NCBI GenBank assembly: GCA_023433275.1
Contig: JAEZDN010000034.1
Location: forward strand, 1 to 30,579
Direction: 5' to 3'
DNA length: 30,579 nt
From: Verrucomicrobiota bacterium
GTDB lineage: Bacteria; Verrucomicrobiota; Verrucomicrobiia; Opitutales; Opitutaceae
Below, piece after piece: positions 7,679-14,683 of the stretch. The position numbers were made by a program, and so were the translations under genes. The first letter of the stretch is position 1. Every line of letters begins with the position of its first letter. The notes beneath the pieces were generated by a model. It was not told where the DNA came from. It saw nothing but the letters and a program-made list of their open reading frames with translations, and did no database searches.

Positions 7679-7975
7679 TCAACTATCTACAATCTGCACA
7701 CCGCTAATGGTGCAGGCGCCGTGTTGTCCACGACGTAGAATCCGGACACGCCCTGTCAGGAAATGCGCGAACACCTCGCCAAGTCCGGCGCCGCTGACGC
7801 GTGCGATGGTCTTGGGGAATTCGACAATGATCTCTTGCTGCGTGGCTCCGCGTAGCGAGGCTTTGGTGACCGTAAGCAGCGGTAATGCGACGACCTCGCC
7901 ACCGATCTCAAACGATGTGAAGCCACCCACGCCTTGCGGGTGCATCTCAAAGGGAGGTTGCGGGGAAGAACTCAT
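7679..7975 (-). CDS. Hypothetical protein between relaxase and last gene of the mobilization operon
   Basis: A 98-aa protein of unknown family. Its ATG overlaps the relaxase stop codon by 4 bp (7972-7975), which implies translational coupling. It is rich in beta-prone sequence (FTSFEIGGEVVALPLLTVTK, QEIIVEFPKT) and has no membrane segment. Location suggests an accessory role in mobilization. Confidence 0.6.
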   Translation of the reverse strand: MSSSPQPPFEMHPQGVGGFTSFEIGGEVVALPLLTVTKASLRGATQQEIIVEFPKTIARVSGAGLGEVFAHFLTGRVRILRRGQHGACTISGVQIVDS

Positions 7976-10731
7976 AGGCTGATGTCTTGACGGTTCGATG
8001 GAGTGGCTCGGTCAACTTGCCCCCAAGGCAGTCGTCCGCGGCTCCACTCCGAAACCCGATGGAATACGCCCCGCCACCAACCGTGCCCCAGCGCAGCAGC
8101 GGTAAGATCGGCTCTCGCTTCACGATCTACCGTTTTTCTCTCCATCAAGGCCGCAGTGAAAGGCGTAGGGTTCAGGTCGAGTGCTGCCGGCCTATCTCCG
8201 CTCGGAAGCCGAGCCATCAACGCCTCCTTGTCTGGTGTATGTAACACGCAGCTCATCCGGCCGCGCGAGCAAGCAACGTAAGCGGCTTTGGCGTCGAGTC
8301 TCGCGGCGGCCACCAAGACATGATCCGCTGTCTTGCTCTGCGAACGATGGCTGGTGACTGCGAAACCGTAGGCAAGTTGGGCAAAATGCCGCGTATCAAT
8401 GTCTCGGCCGTCCGTGCTGACGATAACCCCATCACGAACCTCTTTCACGGTAATGGTCTCACCGTTGATTAGGCCGCGGCGTTTATCGTTGGCGCGCACA
8501 AGCAGCTTATCGCCGGCGCAAACCTCCAGATCGAAGCTCCTGGCCACCGTGAATCCACCAGTCCGGGGCCGGATACATTGCTCCCCACGTGCGGTTCGCA
8601 CCACGAGGAAACCACGGCCTTTATCGGTCACGACAGCCTTCTCGCCACGTTTCATTCCCTGCCCGTTACGGTCGAAATGCAGTATCATGCCTGCGGAGTA
8701 GTTCGACGCCCGCGCCATCTGCGCCTTGGTCCATTGCATTGGCTCGTGGGCCTGAATCACTTCTCCGCTCCCAAGCACCTGATGTTTTTTGAGTTCACCA
8801 CGAAGCGTGCCGGTGAAAGCAATGCTTTCCGCCCACGTTGGCGTAACCGCCAACACCGCATCCAGCCTCTTCCCGTTGTCGGATAGCCTCAAATAGTCCC
8901 CGACGGCTACCCGAATGTAATCAGCTTTGCCGTCTTTGACCCAGCCCAAGGCGTCAAGCTTCTCCAATCCACCCCGAGCATCGCCGACCGCCATATCCTT
9001 GATCGCAGCTTTGTATTCTCGATGGGTCTGCCGGCGAATGTCGGTGAGCTCAAATATGGCCAACGGCGAATGAGCTTCCAGCACTCGGAGGAAGTCACCT
9101 GCCTCTACCGAGCTATGCTGCCGGGAGTCGCCCAGGAAGATAACTCGCGACTGGCATTGCGCCGCTTTCTGGAGCAACTCCACGCCTTGGCTGTTTGAGG
9201 CCAATCCCGCCTCATCAATCACCCACACACCGCCACGAGCATGAGGCTTCAGCAAGAAGGCGCTTACCGTAGTAGCCCCAGCGACCCTTTCAGAACGCAG
9301 CGTATCAGCGGCCGAGGAGGTAGGCGCACAGACACTCACCTCCGAGCCGGACGACTCCAGGCACTGAACCAATGCCCGGAGCGTGGTGGTCTTTCCCACG
9401 CCGGCCGCGCCTCGCATGGATACAACCTGATCACGGGACGCGAGAATCCCTTCGGTGACTTTGCGCTGATCAGGAGATAGATTCTCGATCGCCATCCCGT
9501 CCACTTGACCCAACGGAACGAAGTGGTCCTTCGTTTCTCGCACAAAATTCGTTGCCCACTGCTCATGGGCTAGGCCGCGCTCGGTGGTGAACGACTCACT
9601 CAGCCATTCTCTGGAGCCAAGCGACACCAATCCCGCATCGGCGGCGTGTTGCTGTAGTTTATCGAGATCGAGATGCCCGAGATTGGCGTTTAATGCTTCG
9701 GCCAACACCTCATGTCCGCTGGCCACGGACCGACGTTCAAAAAGGTGTGCCGTCGCAATCCGAACGCTCTCACGCTCACGCGTGGGCATGGGCGGCTCGG
9801 GAATCCGTTGGACGGCATTCTCCCGGACGCGGGTTAGCCGTTCAAGTTCCGGTCCGCCTAGTTGGGCACGTTGTGCAGACAGCACGGCATCGGTAGTCGT
9901 TTCCGCCAGCTTGGGATCGCGGGTCTGAACGGTGATGGCGTGAATTTCGGCCGTCGTGGGAGTCCGGCCGTTCTTTGCCTCAAACTCAGCGATGCCTTTT
10001 TCAACCTCCGCACGGCGCTTCGAGAAGCGCTTCCGAACCGGCTCGGACACCCCAACGATCTCGAATCCAGTAACGTTTCCACGTCGATCACGTATCTGCT
10101 CGATGTCGTATCCAAGTTTGCGGCAAGCCTTGGCCAACTCGTTCTGGTAGCATTTGCCAGCATACCGGATGGCCCGGACCATTTCGATCTCCGTAAGCGC
10201 CCGCCATGACTTGGTCGTCTCGTCCCAGGTTGCGTTTGCAGTGACGAAATGACTGTGCAGTTGCGGGTCCAGCGCCCGGCTGGCGGTATGGCGGAACTCG
10301 GCAGCGATCAGGTTACCGGTTGGGCGAGTGTTTCTCGCTATCGCCGTATTGCATTGGGTCGCCGCGAATCGCTCCAGTTCAGCGAAGGCTTTCCGGGCGG
10401 CCCGGTCGTGAGCTTCGAGCAGGCGACCGTCCCCCATCGTGACTGCCATGATCGAAACCGATTTCTGGGCGCTGCATTGAAAATCGAAAAACCGAACTCG
10501 GTTCGCACCATCTCGCGGAGTCAGCTTTTCGCCGGTCGTTGGATTGCGGTTTTCTCGGAGCGCCTCGAAGGCTCCGTCGTTGCCTTGGATTACTCCGTTG
10601 AGACCGAGTCTTTCAGCTCCTTGGCCGATCCATTTCCCGCTAACAGACTCATGCTCGGAATAGTAGTCGTTAGCGGTCAGGTGTTGGGACAGGTAGGTCG
10701 ATCCGTCCCGGATTTTAGCCATCGTGAACAC
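7972..10731 (-). CDS. MobF-family conjugative relaxase-helicase (TrwC/TraI-like)
   Basis: A 919-aa two-domain protein. The N-terminal ~300 residues are a TrwC-type relaxase: candidate nicking tyrosines Tyr23/Tyr24 (NDYYSE) and the three-His metal site His148, His159 and His161 (RHTASRALDPQLHSHF). The second half is a RecD-like SF1 helicase with Walker A near residue 439 (GAAGVGKTTT), Walker B near 505 (VWVIDEAG) and a late helicase motif (FAVTSHRSQSKTADHV). MobF relaxases nick oriT, stay covalently bound to the strand and unwind it. An ATG three codons in (10722) is an alternative start. At 919 aa it is close to the ~970 aa of TrwC and much shorter than F TraI. Confidence 0.95.
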   Translation of the reverse strand: MFTMAKIRDGSTYLSQHLTANDYYSEHESVSGKWIGQGAERLGLNGVIQGNDGAFEALRENRNPTTGEKLTPRDGANRVRFFDFQCSAQKSVSIMAVTMGDGRLLEAHDRAARKAFAELERFAATQCNTAIARNTRPTGNLIAAEFRHTASRALDPQLHSHFVTANATWDETTKSWRALTEIEMVRAIRYAGKCYQNELAKACRKLGYDIEQIRDRRGNVTGFEIVGVSEPVRKRFSKRRAEVEKGIAEFEAKNGRTPTTAEIHAITVQTRDPKLAETTTDAVLSAQRAQLGGPELERLTRVRENAVQRIPEPPMPTRERESVRIATAHLFERRSVASGHEVLAEALNANLGHLDLDKLQQHAADAGLVSLGSREWLSESFTTERGLAHEQWATNFVRETKDHFVPLGQVDGMAIENLSPDQRKVTEGILASRDQVVSMRGAAGVGKTTTLRALVQCLESSGSEVSVCAPTSSAADTLRSERVAGATTVSAFLLKPHARGGVWVIDEAGLASNSQGVELLQKAAQCQSRVIFLGDSRQHSSVEAGDFLRVLEAHSPLAIFELTDIRRQTHREYKAAIKDMAVGDARGGLEKLDALGWVKDGKADYIRVAVGDYLRLSDNGKRLDAVLAVTPTWAESIAFTGTLRGELKKHQVLGSGEVIQAHEPMQWTKAQMARASNYSAGMILHFDRNGQGMKRGEKAVVTDKGRGFLVVRTARGEQCIRPRTGGFTVARSFDLEVCAGDKLLVRANDKRRGLINGETITVKEVRDGVIVSTDGRDIDTRHFAQLAYGFAVTSHRSQSKTADHVLVAAARLDAKAAYVACSRGRMSCVLHTPDKEALMARLPSGDRPAALDLNPTPFTAALMERKTVDREARADLTAAALGHGWWRGVFHRVSEWSRGRLPWGQVDRATPSNRQDISL

Positions 10732-10811
10732 ATAGACAGCGAGACCGTCAACCTAGGCGAAAATCCGTTGGGACTGATCTGAGACGCAATATGTCTAACG
10801 CCAATTGCGCA
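10732..10811. promoter_or_regulatory. Relaxase upstream gap: candidate oriT or promoter
   Basis: This 80-bp gap is the only sizeable non-coding interval within the mobilization operon. It contains CGCAATATGTCTAACGCC (10783-10800), loosely similar to the nic region I remember for R388 (TGCGTATTGTCT then ATAGCCC), and a partial palindrome around CAATTG. The resemblance is weak; treat it as a candidate only. Confidence 0.25.
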
Positions 10812-12200
10812 TTAGAGGCTGAACGGAATTTGCACCGTGCCCGCACGCCCCGGGGCATCGCGATGCCACGTCGCTCGCCACACCTTGCCTCCCCGCAAAC
10901 ACACCGTTTCGCCGAGCGAAAGAGACGCCATCAGGGAAGGCGGAACCCGATAATCCCAGTGCTTGTGGGTGCTAGTTCCTCGGGTCTCCGTGCGAGACGC
11001 TAAGGTCCTGCTCCGGCTTCGACTTTCGGTTTCTACTTCGACCTGGCGCTTACCGACCTGTTCTGTCGCCCACTGCCGAGTGGCCGCGTGCCCCTGTGGG
11101 CCGAAGATCTTAAGCGCCTGAAGGCCGCAAAACGCCTCACGCCGCGATTCCCCGAGCCGGTCATCCAGCACCGCCAGATTCTGGGAGGCAAAGACCGAAC
11201 AAATTTGAAATTCTCGAACGAGTGCCAATTGCTGCATGAGGTGCCGCGATACCGTTTCCTGGCACTCGTCGCTAATGAGAAACGAGTGGCGTTTGCGGGC
11301 ACGTTTTGTGGCCGTGCGCAGGAAGCAGTATTGCATCAACGCGTTTGCTGCGCGTCCGGCGTTCGACTCCAACACCGGGAGCCCGACCACGCAAATCCGG
11401 CCACGGTCCAGCAAATCGTCCATATTGAAGCTGGATTGGCCTGTGAAAAGATGCCTCAGGGGTTCTCGGCAGAAGTAGTCCAACACCCCGGCCGCAGTCG
11501 CAGCTAACGACCCTTGCAGGCGATCCCCACAGGTAGGGAATTCACGGGTGAAGTATTCGACAGCCAATCGTGCGTCGGGTGAAGGTGCGCCTTTCGCCAG
11601 CGTAAGTGCCGCCGCAAGTCGGCTGCTAGTCTGCCAATTTGGATCATCCAACTCGGCGAGGGAGTTGGCGCGTCCGGAAAACAATTCAGCCGCTAGGAGG
11701 AGATCATGCCTACCATAGGCAATAAGGCAAAGGGTGAATAGATTCCGGAGCAAGATACCAAGCTGCTCTCGCCAAAAGGCATCATTGTCGGAAGCCGAGG
11801 TCTGGCCGCTGATTGCCTGGGCGATTTCACAAACAAGCGCGGCGGCTTCGACGCTACTGCTTTCACCTTCCAGTGGGTTGAAGACGACTCCCGGACGACC
11901 GAGCACGATCAATTCGCGTTCACGAGATTCCTGCTTCGCGAGGGTTTCAAATTCCGCAATCTGCGAAGGCTTCACCACCAGCACCAGACCGCCCATACCA
12001 TCCCGGAGGTAGGCCCGTTGGATTGTTCGGAGCAAAGTCGTTTTCCCGCCGCCGACGCTGGCCAGGACGAGGACCGCTTCACGCGCATTTCGCCTGGTAA
12101 AAACCTGCCCGTCCGTAAACCGTAGGAGCACCTCATCGGCCGGGTCTGACTCTCGGCCGATGGCAATGGACTCCAGGAAAGTGAAGAAACGCGCCATCAT
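10812..12200 (-). CDS. VirD4/TraD-like type IV coupling ATPase without membrane anchor
   Basis: A 462-aa ATPase of the coupling-protein class. Walker A is ASVGGGKTT (residues 47-55), Walker B is FLISDE (307-312), and a downstream VFASQNLAVLDDRLGES segment matches the sensor region of VirD4/TraD-like proteins. Coupling proteins connect the relaxosome to the secretion channel. Most have two N-terminal membrane helices; this one starts almost at the ATPase core and shows none. The gene upstream overlaps it by 4 bp and encodes a small membrane protein, which may supply the anchor (inference). Confidence 0.85.
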   Translation of the reverse strand: MMARFFTFLESIAIGRESDPADEVLLRFTDGQVFTRRNAREAVLVLASVGGGKTTLLRTIQRAYLRDGMGGLVLVVKPSQIAEFETLAKQESRERELIVLGRPGVVFNPLEGESSSVEAAALVCEIAQAISGQTSASDNDAFWREQLGILLRNLFTLCLIAYGRHDLLLAAELFSGRANSLAELDDPNWQTSSRLAAALTLAKGAPSPDARLAVEYFTREFPTCGDRLQGSLAATAAGVLDYFCREPLRHLFTGQSSFNMDDLLDRGRICVVGLPVLESNAGRAANALMQYCFLRTATKRARKRHSFLISDECQETVSRHLMQQLALVREFQICSVFASQNLAVLDDRLGESRREAFCGLQALKIFGPQGHAATRQWATEQVGKRQVEVETESRSRSRTLASRTETRGTSTHKHWDYRVPPSLMASLSLGETVCLRGGKVWRATWHRDAPGRAGTVQIPFSL

Positions 12201-12562
12201 TTAGGCGCCTCTCGAAACTTGAGCACGACGCCGGCCGTGTCGGAGGTGCGGGTTCCGCCAACAAAGGAGCCGGCATCGCTAGAGACCGCGACTTCCCGCG
12301 AGCCATCGCGCTTCACGAAATATTCGACATTAAGCCCGGCATTACGGAAGCGCTGTAAAAACGCCTCTGCCCGCTTAGCGGCTCGGTAGTCCAGGTAGAA
12401 CGTGCCGACAACAGTCCCTGCGCCCAGCCCGCACCCGAGTAGGAGAAAAAGCATTAGACCAGTGAAGCGAGCGTGTCGCAGGCGGCATACTGACCTCTGG
12501 ATATCGTTCAGTTGGATGACGATTTCGTCGAGCTTCGCAGTAATAGGATCATTGGAGCTCAT
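12197..12562 (-). CDS. Small single-span membrane protein
   Basis: 121 aa, unknown family. One strong transmembrane segment (LMLFLLLGCGLGAGTVVGTF, about residues 33-53) follows a helical N-terminus (ITAKLDEIVIQLNDIQRSV), and a ~65-residue soluble domain ends the protein. It overlaps the coupling ATPase by 4 bp at 12197-12200 and the next membrane protein by 4 bp at 12559-12562. It may anchor the ATPase. Confidence 0.65.
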   Translation of the reverse strand: MSSNDPITAKLDEIVIQLNDIQRSVCRLRHARFTGLMLFLLLGCGLGAGTVVGTFYLDYRAAKRAEAFLQRFRNAGLNVEYFVKRDGSREVAVSSDAGSFVGGTRTSDTAGVVLKFREAPK

Positions 12563-12834
12563 TCGTTTACCTCCGACACAAGAGAATCAGCCTCTTGCTG
12601 CTTTTCGCGCTCCCGAACCCGGTCAAAGATAACCACGCACGCTAGCGAGAGGCCAATGGGGACGAAAGCCACCCACTCGGGAATAGCGTAGTTCCTCAAC
12701 CCGGGAATTGCCCACCCAAGCGCAGGGCTGTTGCTGCGGACCCAACCACCGAACAGGTGGACAATCAAAATGATCGCTCCGAAAAGCGAAGTTTGTGCTG
12801 CCAAGTAGATCCAAGTGGATGTTTTCAGGTTCAT
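12559..12834 (-). CDS. Small two-span membrane protein
   Basis: 91 aa, unknown family. Two hydrophobic segments (LAAQTSLFGAIILIVHLFGG and VAFVPIGLSLACVVIF) are followed by a charged tail (DRVREREKQQEADSLVSEV). It is embedded in the mobilization operon and overlaps the next gene by 4 bp. Two short helices plus a cytoplasmic tail resemble the anchor that the coupling ATPase lacks (inference). Confidence 0.65.
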   Translation of the reverse strand: MNLKTSTWIYLAAQTSLFGAIILIVHLFGGWVRSNSPALGWAIPGLRNYAIPEWVAFVPIGLSLACVVIFDRVREREKQQEADSLVSEVNE

Positions 12835-12846
12835 AGTAGGAAATTT

Positions 12847-13383
12847 TCAGGTATCAGCGAAGAGTTCGTCGATCCGTCGCCGAAGAGGGGATAAGTCGCT
12901 CAAAAGGCGTTCCCGCTCAGCTGTGGCCAATTGCATGAACTCGCCGACGGAGGGGAGTTTGACGAGCAGGCGGCGAATGGATCGCCCGGGACCAAGTGGT
13001 GCTGGTGGCTTAATGTCCTCTGCAACGCCATGCTCTTCCACTCGCATGCCGAGCCTTTGATAAGCCTGTCTCAGACTCAGACCCTTCAAATCCGTCACGG
13101 CCGTGACGGATTTGGCCATTTGCATGTAGCGCTGTGCCGTCCGCGCTGAGCCGGAAAAATTGCTGCGCAACCAATCATACCACGCACCATGACCCATGCG
13201 TGAGCGGACATCTTCTTTCGCAGCCGCCAGCAAATGACCAGCGCGCCAGGCTGCCGCCAACGCGGAGTGAATTTGCCCTTCGGAGGTGTGGCAATTGCGT
13301 AGCACCTCGTCGTGAAGAGCGTTGATTTCCGCAGCGACTTGCCGCGGATCGGATGAGGAGGCTTGATCGCCAAAATCACTCAT
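12847..13383 (-). CDS. DUF3102 family protein
   Basis: A 178-aa protein from the ATG at 13383, chosen because it overlaps the upstream stop as ATGA. Residues ~12-100 match DUF3102: AAEINALHDEVLRNCHTSEG, HLLAAAKEDV, HGAWYDWLRSNFSGSARTAQ, RYMQMAKS. The C-terminal part (ERERLLSDLSPLRRRIDELF) is probably coiled. DUF3102 proteins are frequent on plasmids and islands, often near replication, partition or transfer genes; no activity is established. The HTH-like spacing in SARTAQRYMQMA suggests DNA binding. Confidence 0.8.
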   Translation of the reverse strand: MSDFGDQASSSDPRQVAAEINALHDEVLRNCHTSEGQIHSALAAAWRAGHLLAAAKEDVRSRMGHGAWYDWLRSNFSGSARTAQRYMQMAKSVTAVTDLKGLSLRQAYQRLGMRVEEHGVAEDIKPPAPLGPGRSIRRLLVKLPSVGEFMQLATAERERLLSDLSPLRRRIDELFADT

Positions 13384-13709
13384 GCGACCTCCATCCCCAT
13401 GGCCCGACGGAACTCGACCTGAAGCTTCCAAGTGGCTTGCTTCGTTCGCCCGGTTGACTCTCCGAGTCGCTCCAGACTGACGCCGCCGAACAAGTCAGGG
13501 CGAACTGTGAAAATCGCGACGGTTGACCGAAATCCGCGATCTTCGAGAGTTCTCCCATCCGCAACCCACGCGAAGACCCGGGCGATTGCTTCTGTGGCTA
13601 AATGATCTGAGGTCTTTTCATCGATCGGTTCGATGAACTCTACCGGATGAATAGACGTTGCGAGACGAAGACTGTTGGCAGGGACTTGCACGCCGCCAAT
13701 ATACGGCAA
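13380..13709 (-). CDS. Hypothetical protein, first gene of the mobilization operon
   Basis: 109 aa from a TTG at 13709 preceded by a GGGGAG run; a GTG six codons later is an alternative. The stop overlaps the DUF3102 start (ATGA). The segment FGGVSLERLGESTGRTKQAT, followed by WKLQVEFRRAMG, resembles a sigma-70 region-4-like or replication-initiator HTH, so a DNA-binding role is possible. No family is recognised. Confidence 0.55.
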   Translation of the reverse strand: MPYIGGVQVPANSLRLATSIHPVEFIEPIDEKTSDHLATEAIARVFAWVADGRTLEDRGFRSTVAIFTVRPDLFGGVSLERLGESTGRTKQATWKLQVEFRRAMGMEVA

Positions 13710-13771
13710 CTCCCCAAGTGATTGTTAGCGAATAAGTTCTTATTTCCCGTTGGTTATTTTAAGAACCACCG

Positions 13772-14560
13772 TCATTGGGTTTCCTCGATCACTGAGGTGA
13801 TTCGCAACATCACACGCTCCATGATCTTGGTGCAGATACGGCCCCGCACCTCCATACTGAATCGTCCACCTTCCAAAAATTGGTTTAGGGATTCAAAACC
13901 ACATCCGCGAAAGGCCTCATCAACCTCTTGATCGTCGAGAACGGCCTGAGTGTTGAGTCCATCATAGTCTCCCTTACTTACACCCCATTTCCATCCTTCT
14001 GTATCGAGCCAGGTGTCAAAAAGCTCTTGGATCCGAATGGATTCATTTTTCTGGTTTGAGGATGCTTCCTCTTCCGCACGCTCAAGCACACGCGGCCACT
14101 GGGTTCGAAACACGTATAGTTTAGGGTTAAAACGGTTATTCCGTAAGCGTGAGCCAATACTTTTGATGACCTGAGCCTGCCAGTGATCGTTAGTGCAGGC
14201 TACGACGCGGAACACGGTCGCATTCTTTAGGGCTTCGCCCACATCAATCGTGCGGAGGAATTGATCGTCAACAAACGCCTCTGCCAAGGCATGACCTTTG
14301 CCCGAGCCGGGCCGAGATTTCTCCACAGCGACAACAGCCTGCCGAAACAGGAATAGAGAATCTCGAAAATCGGCGCTAAGACAGCCGCCCAGTTCATAGA
14401 TAATGTGCGCTCGAACCTCGCCCATTTCTTCGCCCAGAACCGAATGCGGCCAAGGAATCCGCTTCAGGCATTTCACAACATAGGCCGTCATGAATGCTTC
14501 GGGTGCCCGATTGAACGTGGCAGACAGTCGTCGCTTACCTTGCGCCATGTATCGAATCAA
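13772..14560 (-). CDS. Hypothetical protein divergent from hsdR
   Basis: 262 aa; an ATG at 14548 (MAQGKRRLSATF) is an alternative start. I do not recognise the family. There is no membrane segment or signal peptide. It is predicted to be mostly helical, with charged stretches (WPRVLERAEEEASSNQKN). It lies between the mobilization operon, with a 62-bp gap to that operon's first gene, and the divergent type I restriction operon, sharing a 123-bp upstream region with hsdR. A control or accessory role for the restriction genes is possible from position alone. Confidence 0.65.
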   Translation of the reverse strand: MIRYMAQGKRRLSATFNRAPEAFMTAYVVKCLKRIPWPHSVLGEEMGEVRAHIIYELGGCLSADFRDSLFLFRQAVVAVEKSRPGSGKGHALAEAFVDDQFLRTIDVGEALKNATVFRVVACTNDHWQAQVIKSIGSRLRNNRFNPKLYVFRTQWPRVLERAEEEASSNQKNESIRIQELFDTWLDTEGWKWGVSKGDYDGLNTQAVLDDQEVDEAFRGCGFESLNQFLEGGRFSMEVRGRICTKIMERVMLRITSVIEETQ

Positions 14561-14683
14561 ATAGCCGATGGCTCGAAATTCAAGGCCCCGAAAAGGGGCG
14601 CATGTTCGTCAACTCCTTGACCTTTTAAGAAATCAAGACTGGCCAACCCGAAACGTAAAAAGCTACCCTTTCGGGGCTAGCAA
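14561..14683. promoter_or_regulatory. Divergent promoter region of the defence operon
   Basis: 123 bp between two divergent starts. It contains a hairpin (GCCCC gaaaa GGGGC, 14585-14599) and a second, related run (ACCCTTTCGGGGCTAG) just before the hsdR ATG. This is the only likely promoter site before hsdR. No confident -35/-10 pair is seen. Confidence 0.4.

Noticed and set aside
7972..13709. Complete conjugative element with its own type IV secretion system
   Set aside because: Relaxase, coupling ATPase and small proteins only; no VirB4-like ATPase, pilin or channel genes are found anywhere inside the element.
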